Origin: Elephas maximus indicus
Lineage: Eukaryota; Chordata; Mammalia; Proboscidea; Elephantidae
NCBI RefSeq assembly: GCF_024166365.1
Contig: NC_064820.1
Location: forward strand, 58,567,501 to 58,631,500
Direction: 5' to 3'
Length of the DNA: 64,000 nt
Every line of letters begins with the position of its first letter. Position 1 is the first letter of the stretch. The notes beneath the pieces were generated by a model, which worked only from the letters and a program-made list of their open reading frames with translations, ran no database searches and was not told the origin of the DNA. A program made the position numbers and the translations under genes. Shown here piece by piece: positions 34,069 to 46,022 of the stretch.

Positions 34069-34980
34069 CTAGGATAACTGTGTTATCCCACAAAACAAGT
34101 AAATATTAAGTCTGTATCTCCTGAGCAAATCTCTTTCTGCCTTCCACATCAGAAAAGCAGGAGAAATTGAGGGCAAATGAAGGGCACAATAGGCATATTT
34201 TTGTGATTATTCACATTTTCTTGGTTGCATTCCTAGATGAAGGATGGTGATAAGAAGGAACATGAAGATACAGGAATTAACAGGTTTTGAATACCTACAA
34301 GGTTCCGGGTATAATGCTGGCCCTTTACTACACGAATCTAATTTAGTCTCATTAAACTATCGTAAAATATGTATGTGGGGAAATTTAGAGAGTATTTTGG
34401 CCCAGATTCTCTAGAAAACAGAGCCTGGGGAAAGGATGAAATGTTGATTTGGGAGTTGCAAACCAAAGGTGACAAGGCTGAGAAAAAGTGGAGAAAGGCA
34501 AGGGAAAATAGAAGCAAGGAGAAGGGATGTGTCACTCAGCAAGCAGGTCCACTTGGCATGCAGGACATCTAAGGATGGGATGCAAGGAAAAACCAGGCCT
34601 CAGGTAGTCCATGGTACAAAGGGGAGCAAGGGAACTTTTCTGCATTGTTCCTCCTTTCTCCTCCTCCCGTTTGACAAAGTTTGCCCCATGGGGAGTTGAC
34701 TCACCTGCATTGCTGGTTACACCATCCATCCCCTATAACAGATATGGAGCGGTGTTTCACCCAAGTCCATAAGTAACAGAATAAGCAATTAATTCTGGGT
34801 AAGCAACTTTGGACATCACTCAAGACAAGTAACTGGCAGTAGGTCTGAGCAGGGCTGAGTCTGAGCAGGGTTGACTGGGCCAAGTTAGTGGGTAGCTGAA
34901 GCCGAATGAGTAGCTGAGGACCCAGGAGGCAACTAATGCTGGCGGAATCTGGGGGCACACACCAGATTGGTGCCTGGTAA
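34069..34980. other. Intergenic, unassigned
   Basis: Several short overlapping ORFs between 34338 and 34958 show no recognisable domain. A short imperfect duplication (ctgagcagggctgagt/ctgagcagggttgact) lies at about 34846-34877. Confidence 0.35.
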
Positions 34981-35190
34981 AGAAGCCCTAGTGGCGCAGT
35001 GGATAAAGTGTTCAGCTGCTAACTGAAAGGTCAGCAACTCAAACCTACCGAGTGGCTTCTCTGAAGAAAAGACCTGGCGATGTGCTCCCATAAAGATTTA
35101 CAACCTAGGAAACCTTATGGGGCAGTTTTCTCTGTCCTATAGGGTCACTATGACTCAGAATATACTTGATGTCACACAACAACAAAAAGA
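34981..35190 (+). mobile_element. AfroSINE-like SINE, long form
   Basis: gaagccctagtggcgcagtg to tgtcacacaacaacaaaaag. It forms an inverted pair with the next SINE. Confidence 0.85.
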
Positions 35191-35212
35191 AATTAAGTAA
35201 TGTGTCCATATA

Positions 35213-35412
35213 AAGAACGAAACCTGTTGCCATCGAGTTGATTTCAACTCATAGTGATGCTATAAGGCAGTATAACTGCCCCATAGGGTTTTCAAGGCAG
35301 TAATCTTTACAGAAGCAGACTGCCACATCTTTTTCTTATGGAGTGGCTGGTGGGTTTGAACTGCAGACCTTTCGATTAGCCCCCAAGCACTTAACTGCAC
35401 CACCAGGCTCCT
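35213..35412 (-). mobile_element. AfroSINE-like SINE, long form, inverted
   Basis: cctgttgccatcgagttgat on the left, gcaccaccaggctcc on the right. It is flanked by perfect 15-bp repeats taatgtgtccatata (35198-35212 and 35413-35427). Confidence 0.9.
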
Positions 35413-35539
35413 TAATGTGTCCATATAGTAAGTAACAAATTCAGTCTACAAGCCAGATCTCCCTGACTACCAGGATCTTGAGCTTTCATAACATCTATAT
35501 AAAAAACAATATAGACACTCAAAATGTATTCAGTGTAGC

Positions 35540-35858
35540 CAGGAGTGGCAGTGTAAGCATAGTGCTTACCTTGCTTACCAGATCATCTGTAGTGAACAAT
35601 TTCACATTTTTTTACCTCATCAAAGACTCTGCTTTTAGGTGTCACTGACATCTGTTTCCCAATCCCACAGCACCTTCCTACAGAATCAAAGCCTTTTTTC
35701 AAATTTTCAATCTTGACAGGGGCAGATAATCCAGTAAGCAAGGTAAGCATGGGCTTACTTGTGCTTACTTACTGATCTGTAGCAAACCGTTTCACAGTTT
35801 CATCTGGTAAGCAAGGTAAGCACCATGCTTACCTTGCTTATTGAATAATCCACCCCTG
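35540..35858. mobile_element. Palindromic hAT-like MITE
   Basis: The left terminus is caggagtggc and the right terminus reads ccacccctg, its complement (hAT-type CAGGGGTGG). The flanking octamers agtgtagc (35532-35539) and aaagtagc (35859-35866) agree at 6 of 8 positions, in line with the 8-bp hAT duplication. Inside are gcttaccttgcttacc and its complement ggtaagcaaggtaagc, repeated in both orientations. A second nested terminus (caggggcagataatcc) starts at 35717. I see no transposase. I cannot assign a named family. Confidence 0.65.
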
Positions 35859-36378
35859 AAAGTAGCAACAACAAAATGGTGGCCAGAATTTAATGTAGAC
35901 TTGCTTCTTAGCAGACAACTTCATCTCCTTCCATATCACCAATGATCCTACAGAAGGAGTTTCTAGAGGCCTAAATGTTTTTACAAGGGTATTGTGCACC
36001 CTGGCCATGAGTTTTGTAGTATGCAGTTAGACTTAGGGTGACAATAACAAGCAATAGCTTCTCCTTCCACCTCTTTCAAGCAGTTTTCTCCTTTTTAAGA
36101 GGTAGAAACTTAGGTATACTTTTAGGGTAAACTCTTTCTTTGTTCTGGCAGAATCACCAGTTTGGCCATGCAAAGGTAAAAAGGCATGACCAAAAGGAAA
36201 AAGTATTTGAGAGACTCTGGCTCCAAGAAACTATTCCATTCAAAGGTATTAATACCTATCAATTATAAAAGTAAAGTTGCATCTCTGTTGATAATGAGTT
36301 GTGTTTTTTTGAGAGCAAAGATTACAAACTCACATGCTCACAGGGGCAATGCAATTAAGTGTGTAAAGCATGCTGGGT

Positions 36379-36586
36379 ATGTTGTTGTTAGGTGCCATCA
36401 AGTCAACTTCAACTGATAGCGACCCTGTGTGACAGAGTAGAGCTTCCGCTTAGGGTTTTCTAGGCTATAATCTTTAAAGAGGGGAAAGGTCATGAGGTCT
36501 TCTCCTGTGGAGCCTTTGGATGGGTTCAAACTGCCAACCTTTCAGTTAGCAGCTGGGCGCTTAACTGTTGCACCACCAGGGCTCCT
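36379..36586 (-). mobile_element. AfroSINE-like SINE, inverted, RTE-like tail
   Basis: Left end gttgttgttaggtgccatca, as in RTE; right end gttgcaccaccagggctcc. The short flanking repeat is tgggtat. Confidence 0.85.
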
Positions 36587-36713
36587 TACATTGGGTATAA
36601 GAAACAATTATTTTTGTTCACACAAACACACTTTTTATCTTAAACTCACATGAATATTCTTCATTTTCTCTAAGAAAAGTTATCTTTTCTATTTTTTTTT
36701 TTTAATAGGAGGG

Positions 36714-37263
36714 TGTCTTAGGCTGGGTTCTCTACAGAAGCAAAACCAGTAAAGCATATAAACATACACAGAGAGAGATTTACACCACGAGGTTGTAGAG
36801 GCTGGAATGTCCCAGGTCTGTGGGTCAGGATAGAGGCTTCTCCTGATTCACGTAGCCACAGGGGCTGGTGAACCCAAGATCAGCAGGTCAGAGAACAGGG
36901 CTGTTTCTCACAGGCTGTGAAAATCAACAAATCCCAAGATCGGCAGGCAAGGCCTCAGGAAAGCTGCTAGCTCAAGTCCCAAAAACCAGAGGTCAGATGA
37001 ACAGGAGCCAGCTGCAGGATCCAGAGTGAGCAAAAGCCTTGTCAGAATGTCCACGTATCTTCTATGCTGGCCACATGCTCAAGGAAACTCCCTTTCAACT
37101 GATTGGCTACTCACAGCAGATCCTATCATGGAAGTGATCACATTACAACAAACCTCATCATGGAGGTGATCATAACATCATACAACTGCAAAACTACATC
37201 ATAACTCCCAAACCACTGAGAATCACAGCGCAGCCAAGTTGACACACAAACTTAACTGTCACA
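36714..37263 (-). mobile_element. ERVL-type LTR, inverted, solo
   Basis: tgtcttaggctgggttctct to aagttgacacacaaacttaa and tgtcaca. The ends match the MLT2-like pattern (gtgtcaacttg start, gaaccc...taagaca end on the minus strand). It differs from the MaLR-like LTRs elsewhere in the window. No clear flanking duplication. Confidence 0.65.
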
Positions 37264-38748
37264 GTGGTCTTCTCTAGAATTCGTATACATTAGTTCAGTA
37301 CACATTTCATGATTCCCTTAATTCTACCATAAGAAAAACAGCAGCACAATGCAATAATACATGATAATTAGTGCTTGATCCCTTTGTTGGAGGGCAATAG
37401 GGAGTGGTGGGAACTATGGCAAATTGGAGAATGAATGCTCCTTCTAAAGGTACCTTCTACTTATTGCCTACTTATTGCTCATGAATGGGATCGCAGACCT
37501 AATGTTGCCAGATATTCTGATTTTTCAAGAGAAAACAGATCCAGATTTTTATGACAAATCTTCACATTTTAAAAAGATGAAAACTAACTTATTTTTTAAA
37601 ACGCATTGATCCATACCATGAAGATCAAACTAAACACACAAGTGATCACAATGTAATCCATGTGTAGCCAGCTGACAACCTCTGCTTATTTTTCTAAGCA
37701 GGGATTTAGTGCTTTAAATTCATTTCTTGGAGAGAGATAAATGTTCTCATGTGAGCAATTGCTCGCAGGAAACCAGGAGTCAAGATGTGAATCTTCATCA
37801 TAGCTGGAAAACTGGAACTGGACCAGCCTGGAGGAAGCTCAGACTGCGCAGCTCTGTTGACTTACTTGTGGTGCTATTTAAGAATTAATAATCCAGCCTT
37901 GGAAAAATGAACTGATGGAGGACTCTTGTAAATAACAGGAGTGTCCTTTGGGGGCCTAAAGGTAAGACCAGCTGCTATGGGTTAGAGGTAGAATTTTCCC
38001 TATAATGTTTGGACATTCCTACTGTCAACCAGAAAAAGAATTTAGAAGTTGGAGGATGAGCCCTAGAGTGGTGATGGGAAAATTTTGCAAACCGACCTAA
38101 GCCAGTTTGTCCATTGCATACAGTCAGGTTCTAGCTGGTAAATATCTGCAGCCTCTAGTTTAGAGGTGACAGCAGCATGTCTTCTCCCTCTACAACCTCC
38201 TACCAGGCGTTTCATTTCAGCACTGCAATGAAAGCAAAACTGAGACAGAATTCTGCGACTAATACAAACCTTGTTCAGCAAGCAGGACAAAAATACCCAG
38301 GAAATTTCTAGCTGTCCTTTAGAAACTGAAACAAGCACATTGCATGATAGGTTCACCCTTAGGTAAATACAAAAAATTTTTGACAAGAGTATTAGGACAA
38401 ACTCCTGCTATTCAGTGGTACAACATAGGACTAAACAGTTTTTGTCCTAGAGTTCTATCATAAATGTATAGGCTCCCCTGATTCTTATACTCTGTTCAAG
38501 CAAGAGTTAAGATACCTGTACAGCCTTTATAAGCAATCATACATGTTAACATTTCATCAATGAAAACATATTCCTATCATCCCTTATACTACCCAACCAA
38601 AGCTTCGGAACAGATTTAGATAATGATATTGGAAGCATTTGCTGCAGTCACCTCTGAGTGAAGACTTCTGATTAGAGTCCTTCAAATGCTAACTTCCCCT
38701 CATGTGTGGATTTCCCCTACCAAAACCCAAGGTGTGAATTAATGTTGA
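37264..38748. other. Intergenic, unassigned
   Basis: Nothing recognised with confidence over about 1.5 kb; a 107-codon ORF at 38063-38386 (minus) has no family features. Confidence 0.35.
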
Positions 38749-38940
38749 TACACACATGAACATATACACACATATGTACACACACGAATACATACACATT
38801 CCTGCACACACACATAATACAAAGTCACACACATGGCACATCCATCCAAGCACATGCATGGGTACATGCACACACACATATGAACACATGCACACATACA
38901 AACACATGCACACACACGTGCATGTACACACACACATGAG
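38749..38940 (+). repeat. (ca)n/(cacatg)n microsatellite
   Basis: An interrupted CA-rich array with acacatg units. The Cys/Val- or His/Thr-rich ORFs across it are products of the repeat. Confidence 0.9.
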
Positions 38941-39004
38941 CATCACTGGCTAAAAGCTCAATCTCTGGAAAATACTTTTGAAGCTGTACGTACTCCTTCA
39001 TTGA

Positions 39005-39165
39005 TATTTTGACCTTCCATCAGTTACTTACCTTCTCTGTACCTTAATTTCATCTTCTGTAAAATTGGGATGGTAATAATGCCTACCTTACAGGATTGTT
39101 ATAGGATTAAATTAGTTAATACATGTAAAATGTTTAGAACAGAGCCTGATATAGAGTAAGCTCAC
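39005..39165 (+). mobile_element. MIR element
   Basis: gttacttaccttctctgtac, tacaggattgttataggat, then gaacagagcctgatatag. Confidence 0.75.
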
Positions 39166-39167
39166 AT

Positions 39168-39207
39168 GAGTCAGAATTGACTCAACAACATACGGGTTTC
39201 TTTCGGT
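39168..39207 (+). mobile_element. SINE tail fragment
   Basis: tgagtcagaattgactcaac then aacatacgggtttctttcgg: the 3' end of an AfroSINE-like element only. Confidence 0.55.
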
Positions 39208-39220
39208 ATAGAAATGTAAG

Positions 39221-39415
39221 AAGTCTCTGGGTGGCACAAGCAGTTAAGTGCTCAGCTGCTAACTGAAAGGTTGACGGTCTTAATCCACCCCCGGGTGCTT
39301 TGGAAGAAATGTCACAGCCATTGAAAACCCTGTGGAGTACAGTTCTACTCTGAAACACCTGAAGCTGCTATGAGTGGGAATCGAATTGATGACAATTGGT
39401 TTGATTTCATTTTAG
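39221..39415 (+). mobile_element. AfroSINE-like SINE, body form
   Basis: agtctctgggtggcacaagc to gatgacaattggtttgattt. Confidence 0.85.
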
Positions 39416-40074
39416 TTTCATGGAAGTGTAAGCAGTTTGCTTTATTACAGGTGTAAATATTGTTAGTGATCATTTAAAAGTAAATGAAAGACAGCATACA
39501 CAATAGAGAACTCCTTCCTCTCTGTTGAGTTTGGGTGGGCAGCATGAGGTTGCTGAGAATCTGATTCTGAGGAGCAGAAATAAGCTGGATAGAGCTTCCG
39601 GGTGTGGGCAGGAGGACATCGGCCCCTTCTGCAGAGCCACAGGCTGAGATCTGAATGGAGACCGGGTGGAGGAGCTTATGGACTCCAAGGGCAGCCACAT
39701 CAAGTAGGCAATTGCAAGTCACTCTTTGTGTTATAATTCCCTTTTATTACCCTTGAGACATCAATAAAAATCTTACTACAAGTGACAGCCTGGCCAAGCA
39801 ATCCTATGGAGAATTAAGAGAAAGGATATGTCTGCATTTGGGCCAGAGAAATAAAAAAAGGGGGAGAACTGGCCTGAGGAGCTTGTTGGGGTGGGGGAAG
39901 GTCCAGTGGGCTGTGGTTGAGCAGAGTCAGTTTACATCCAAGTGACTGTAAAGGCACAGATGCAGTATGGAAAACCCCCAGACAACCGGACAGGAGAGAA
40001 TCCTAAAAGGAGGGAGTTGAGGCACTCACACAGTCGCAGACTTTAACTGTTAACATAATAACCTTTAAATTCTC
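39416..40074. other. Intergenic, unassigned
   Basis: Nothing recognised. Confidence 0.35.
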
Positions 40075-40228
40075 AGACTACTGAGACCTAAGGGCTGTTT
40101 GGTTCACACACATAATATGGATAAGTAAACTAAAGCTCAGTGATGATAGCCTAAGGTCACACAGCTAGTAAAATAACACGGCTAGCATTTGCACCAAATT
40201 GGGCTGATCTCAAAATCCATGCTTTGTG
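40075..40228 (-). mobile_element. MIR element, inverted
   Basis: ctaaggtcacacagctagta flanked by gtaaactaaagctcagtgat and by caaattgggctgatctc. Confidence 0.7.
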
Positions 40229-42121
40229 AGTATGTTGACTAAGGGGGGTTTCTGAAAAAAAGAGTGTGCAGGATTAGGCAGATTTAGGCAGACTGTATGA
40301 ACACTATGGGGAGAAATTTTATAAATTGAACACTCTAAGGTGATACCTAGGAAGAGATATTAGGAAATCGCAATTGGCAAGCTAGAGGGTTAGGAGGAAG
40401 TAGAAGTATTTTTTGCCAGGGAGTGGCTGGCCAACTGACCAAGATAAGGGTAAGTCATGTGATCATTGAATGAGGACAGGTATAAATGATCATCCGTTAG
40501 GCAGAGTCCACTGAATATACACAAAGTTCACGATTCTAGAGGAAAAACAGAGAAAACAAAAAAGCACACTGTCCAGAAAAATTGCTGCTTGGCAGGTGGG
40601 CCCAACTGGCCATGGGCCACAGTCTTTTTTTTTTATCCCTGGCCACAGCTTCAATGTAGAGAGGAAACTTCCCTGTGCCAGGGAGCTAGTGCCAGTCACA
40701 CTGTGCTAGTGACCAGATCTGTAACTTCCTCTGTGTCTCAATGTGCTGGTCTGCCTGCACAGGAGGCGAGGGATCCCCCTGAGAGCTGAGGTGTTGCCTC
40801 GACCTTCGAGATGATCCCCAGCTCCCACTGAAGATGAGATAGAAGTGCAGTGTCCTTGAAAGCAGGACAGTCAGTGGTGTGCTGGTGAATGTTTAGTGAC
40901 TGGCTCTTGGGGGAAAAATTCTGATTGGCAGTGTTTACCAATTTCTGTGGTATAAATGCTCCAACCATGGCCAATTTCAAGCTATCAGTGTGACATCACT
41001 GAATGTGGAGTCGGGTGATGACGCACCATTACATAGTACAGAAACGATAGACGTAAGTAACCTCTAAAGCGTAGATACCAGTAACCAGGAAGTAGTGGGT
41101 TTTGAGTATTTACTACCTATGTTTTTTAGAATTTATTTAATTGTGTTTATCTAATTTAATTTTTAATATTGGCTGTTTAACGATGGGCTTGCAAAGTGCA
41201 TGAAAGTGTAACAATTGACTCTTGTGAACTGGGACAACTCCAGCAAGCCACTGAGTCAGTGTTTTACGGATAAGTATTGACTAAAAGGTGAACTAGCGAA
41301 AGGATAGGCTTTTTACAAAGGGACAAATCATCTGAGCAGTTAACACAAAAAACGAAGTAGCTCTAAAGCAGTCTCAGGTGTATTTTTACTTACACCAAGT
41401 CAGTTTGCAAATTTTTATCAGAATTTGCTGTACTGGTTTACTTTATGATTTGTCAAATTGCAACTTCTGTCATTCACTCATCCCTCTACAGAAATACCAT
41501 AACCCATCCCATCTTCTACGTATCTCCATTATTAAAAAAAAGAAAAATAGGCATCATCTTTATAATTTTATCTGTCTCACATATAAGCCTAGAGCGGGAC
41601 AGAGGTTGGGTGGGGAGAAGATTGAAGATGAACAGGATAAGCTGGTGGTTAACATCGCTTCTACCACAACACAGTCACTCTGTATCAGTAATTTTAACAC
41701 TGCACTCAAAAAACAAATGGGCAGACAGACACGTGCAGAAATCAGCAGGACGTACTAGAGCATTAAAAATCAAAGAGATGGTGGATAATCCCTGCTCAGG
41801 AGGAGTTTTGTTCATCAGTGTGTCCCAGTGCCCAACACAGTACTCCGCAGGACCGTAGTACATCAGTGACCATTGCTTCTCTGTCTTTCAGAGGCAAGCT
41901 CAGTGCCCTTGACTGTAGAAAAGCCTACTTACTCTACAAGAGGGAATGATAAGCAAATGAATTTACCCTGCGAGAAAATTCCACTCCCTCCTACAGCAAT
42001 GGCTCCCACCTGTGCAGAGCTCTGAGCAAGCTCTTCTTAAGAAAGTTTATCTTGTTTGGAGGGTTTACATGGAGTTTATAAATTGTACAGCTCACCTCCA
42101 AATGTCCATGAATTATTAAGA
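40229..42121. other. Intergenic, unassigned
   Basis: No repeat recognised. ORFs at 41378-41758 and 41445-41858 overlap in different frames and look random. Confidence 0.35.
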
Positions 42122-42306
42122 AGGTAGATCCATTGGTGCACTCAGCCGCTGAGAGGTTGAATGTTTGAATCTACCCGGAGGTGCCTCGGAAGAAAGGCCT
42201 GGCGATCTACTTCCAAAAATCAGCTCCCTATGGAGCACAGCTCTTTGACACTCATGGGGTCGCCATGAGTTGGAATCGACTCAACCGCAACTGGTTTTAT
42301 TTTGTA
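42122..42306 (+). mobile_element. AfroSINE-like SINE, body form, head damaged
   Basis: ggaggtgcctcggaagaaag and gatctacttccaaaaatcag, ending gactcaaccgcaactggttt. The first 20 bases are degraded. Confidence 0.8.
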
Positions 42307-43456
42307 ACAGCTGAATGAGCAACCGCATCAAGCTCAGTTTCTCCTTAGACTGGTACTGGCCTCAACCACGATGGATTTAGTTTCTCACAAGAAATCTTCA
42401 GGTTAGTTTACAGAGTTGCTGGCCACCAATAGAGTCTAGCCACTGGCTGGCTCCAAAGCTTTAAAGGAGATTTTATTATTCTCACCGGAAGGTATTTCCT
42501 TAAGGTCTAAGTTTTGTCCCTGGGCAAAGCCCCCCTCCTTGAGCTCCTGGCTATAAATTTCATCTGATTTAAATTGTTTTAGTGAATCTGCTGTCAAATA
42601 TTTAAGAATGTTGACATTCTAAATATTTAGTATGTTATTATTAATATCAAAGGTGTGGTGAAACCCACGCGAAATGGTGCACTACGGATCAGTAAGTAAA
42701 CACAATTAAGCCCGTGTGTACCTGGCTTACTGGGAGACAGTGTAGAGCATACCTTAGAGTTATCCCAACCAAGGAGTCGCTTACCGAGGGCTGTTTCCAG
42801 GGGGTGTTATCTCCCCAGTATTTCAAGCCCGCCCTGCTCATGGGTAAAGTGATTTCCAGCAGCCAGAGAAAGCTGTAGGCAAAGATTTGCAGGTGCTTGT
42901 AGTTGGAAGCTGTTGGTTACCATACACATGAATGGTAAATCCTGAGGGTATGTGGTCAGGGTACAATAACTATATGGTATTTCATCACATTACTATACCA
43001 TTGTTTTTCTATTTGCTTTGAGAAGCATAGGAATTAATCACCTAATTTCAGAAATTTAGAATAGGTACCAAAAAAAAGGGACATATTAAATTGTTTTATA
43101 ATCAGTGCTGTGAAAAGCTGAAGAAGGTATCATCGTTCGAAAGGTATTCTTAATTTTTCAACACCCTGTATGGCATCCTGTACCTACTTAATTTATGGAA
43201 TTATCATCTACAGCCTGTGAAAATGTTTTAGCAATAGCCATTCTGGGGCTCTCTGATGTTCTTCCCATCCTTACTCTAAACCCATATGCACCCAGGGTCT
43301 TCCTCATGCCAGAATAAAGGCAGTGTTAGATTAAAAAATACAATGTTTTTACTTCAAGCCCTTTCTCCAAGACACAGTTCACTTACAGTTGTGTGTTTCC
43401 AGTGTTTGTGAAGAAGGGCCAACTTAAGAAGCCAGGAACCTCTGCCCCAGTGTGCC
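42307..43456. other. Intergenic; MITE relic at 42661-42732, rest unassigned
   Basis: Apart from the MITE relic and the segment shared with 28.8 kb, nothing recognised. Confidence 0.4.
42661..42732 (-). mobile_element. Fragment of the palindromic MITE family
   Basis: ggatcagtaagtaaacacaa then gcccgtgtgtacctggctta matches the reverse complement of 35731-35800 at roughly four of five bases. It shows that the 35.5-kb element belongs to a dispersed family. Confidence 0.6.
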
Positions 43457-43606
43457 CAGTGCTGTCGAGTCGATTCCGACTCATAGCGACCCTATAGGAC
43501 AGAGTAGAACTGCCCCATAGAGTTTCCGAGGAGCACCTGGCAGATTTGAACTGACGACCCTTTGGTTAGCAGCCGTAGCACTTAACCACTACGCCACCCT
43601 TTAGTG
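43457..43606 (-). mobile_element. AfroSINE-like SINE, inverted, well preserved
   Basis: gtgctgtcgagtcgattccg to cttaaccactacgccaccct. CpGs are retained, which suggests a young copy. Confidence 0.9.
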
Positions 43607-43879
43607 TCCCAAACAAGTTGGGCACATAGGTTTGCTGGTGGTATATGTGTTTAGAGTTGCTTGCCTGCCCCCTTCAGGATAGTTGTCAGGAAGCCATCAA
43701 TGAAGGCAGTGTTCAAGGTGGTCTACAGGCACACTTCTTCTCTAACTACAACGGGACAAAGATATCTTTGGTCCCCAACTCCTTTCTCATTAGTACTAAT
43801 GGAGGCAAGGTTGGAGCTCACTGCTGTCTTCCACATGATGCAGGAGGTGGATGAAAGGAAACCCTCCTAATCACACTCA

Positions 43880-44345
43880 GTCAACCCATGCTCCTGCAAA
43901 TTGAAGTGCTTGCTGTGCCGGCACACTCTCCCCTCTCCCTGCATTTCTGCATGTGCTCCCTCCACCACGCTCCCTCCACCTGGAGACCTTTCCACCCTCC
44001 AGTCTCTGTGCATCCAAATCCAACTCCACTCAACGCTCATATCAAAGGCCCTCTGCTCCACGATTCCTTACCTAAGCCCCACAGTTAGAAGTAATTTCGC
44101 CCTCTTTCTGGAATCCTAAAGTGCTTTAGCAACACTTGGCTTTTAGCATTTAACATTTTCTACCTTGTATTTCAGGTACTGATATTTCTGTCTTATCTCT
44201 CTTACTAAACTCTAACTTCCTTTAAGACAAAGCCTGTGTCTGATTTACCTTAGTGTCCCCCACAGAATGTTGGTTCAGCATCTTTCTCATAATAGGAGCT
44301 CAGTAAATATCTGATGAATTAATAAGTGAACCAATGATTGAATAA
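43880..44345 (+). mobile_element. L2 3' region
   Basis: gctccctccacctggagacc, cctttaagacaaagcctgtg, tcagtaaatatctgatgaa: an L2-like end with a polyadenylation-like stretch. Confidence 0.6.
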
Positions 44346-45082
44346 GCGAAACCCGACAAGAAAAGACCAGCAAGCCTGGGAAAAGCTGTGCCACCAGCCA
44401 CATTGGTTTTTCAAATACCTCTGCTTCTGGTCATGCCCTCCTCCCAGTCACCTCCTTTGCAGGAAGTGGATGCCATAAGGGAAGGGCAGGTCATCATCTT
44501 CAAACCCCTATCTCTACCCCTGGAGCATTTGAAATGCCAGGCAAGCCATAAACCCCATGTCCTCCTCTCTCTGCACCCCCCTTTCCCCATGGCTTACACT
44601 TGAAACAGGAGAGCCCAGATTCAACCAGGTAAGAGGCCTGAATATAGACCACAAATTTTCCAACTGTTCCCCAGAACCCTATAGCTCCAAGAAGATGAAG
44701 GAGCCATGAGAAGGAAGCTGGGATGGCAAGGCTTTGGGGACCACCTCCCAACACACACACATACTCACATTGTACTTCAGCCAGAGTGGTTCTGAGTTTC
44801 CTCTATTTTGCCTTTTAGTTTTCCACAGAAGATTTCCTGAGGAAAATAATAATGTCCTCCTCCTAAAAGTATATACATATTTGAAAAACACTGGTCTAGC
44901 CATGTGCTACATGTATAATTGGACTATGGACTCCAAGAGGGCAAGAAGCCAGAATCGTACCACTATCCCCTAACACCGGGCCCAGTGCCGTAAACTTAAT
45001 TAGAAACTGTCTCAGTGGCACCAAACAAGATGTACCAAATACCTGGATCCTAGTTCCAGCTCTCTAACACTCATCTAACTTA
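44346..45082. other. Intergenic, unassigned
   Basis: Nothing recognised; a possible L2 scrap lies near 44920-45000. Confidence 0.35.
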
Positions 45083-45308
45083 CTTTGAACACGTCATTAG
45101 GAAATTGATAGAAAAGGACATTATACTTTGTAAAGTAGAGGGTCAGCAAAAATAAGGGAAATAGTGAGATGGATTGCCACAACAGCCACAACAATGGACT
45201 TAAACGTACCAACGATCATGAAGATGGCGCAGGATCAGGCACTATTTCATTCTGTTGTACAGGAGGTCACCATGAGCCTGAGCCAACTTGACAGCAGCTA
45301 ACAACTAC
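45083..45308 (+). mobile_element. RTE 3' end fragment
   Basis: ctttgaacacgtcattagga through gagatggattgccacaacag to cttgacagcagctaacaact. Confidence 0.8.
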
Positions 45309-45402
45309 AGTTCCAGCGCTAAAGTGAACCAATCGGGCAAATCCCTTCTCTGAGCTTTGGTTTCTCCATTTTTGAAATAAAGGGGTTGGTCTAGAAGACT
45401 TT

Positions 45403-45592
45403 AGTCCAATAGAACTTTTTTAAATGATGAAAATGTTCTATAGCTGTGCTGCCCAATATGGTAGCCACTAGTCACTTGCGACTAGTAAGCACCTAAAATG
45501 TAGACAGTGAGATCAAGCGACTGAGTTTTGAATTTTGATTAATTTTAAATAGCTACATGTGGCTATCATATTGGACAGCACATTCTAGAAGA
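45403..45592. mobile_element. hAT-type MITE (ancient)
   Basis: gtccaatagaact at the left, ttggacagcac at the right, with internal tatggtagccactagtcac and ctacatgtggctatcatatt in inverted arrangement. This is a common mammalian element of the Charlie type; its name was not determined. Confidence 0.65.
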
Positions 45593-45756
45593 TGGTCTCT
45601 AAGAATCCTTCCAGCTCTGACATTCTAGATCTTTCTAAATAACCTAGCTCTGCCTCAACCTCACCCCTCCCACGTCAGGCCATTGTGGCTCTAACACCTT
45701 CCCCAACTATACACACATATAGAAGTGAAAGACGTTTGAATTCAAAGGACAAAAGT

Positions 45757-46022
45757 TAGAAGCAAGGATGGCAAGACTTCATTTCATGTACTCTGGACAT
45801 GTTATCAGGAGGGACCATCCCTGAAGAAGGACATCATGTTTGGTAAAGTAAAGGGACAGCGAAAAAGAGGAAGACCCTCAACAAGATGGATTGACACAGT
45901 GGCTGCAATGATGGGCTCAAGCACAGCAACAATTCTGAGGATGGTGCAGGAACCGGTAGTGTTTCATTCTGTTATACATAGGGTCGCAATGAGTCAGAAC
46001 TGACTCAGGGCACATTAACAGT
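45757..46022 (+). mobile_element. RTE 3' end fragment
   Basis: agaagcaaggatggcaagac, gttatcaggagggaccatcc, gaagaccctcaacaagatgg, ending ctcagggcacattaacagtc. Confidence 0.85.

Noticed and set aside
38689-38953. Cys/Val-rich and His/Thr-rich ORFs
   Set aside because: Translations of a CA-rich microsatellite.
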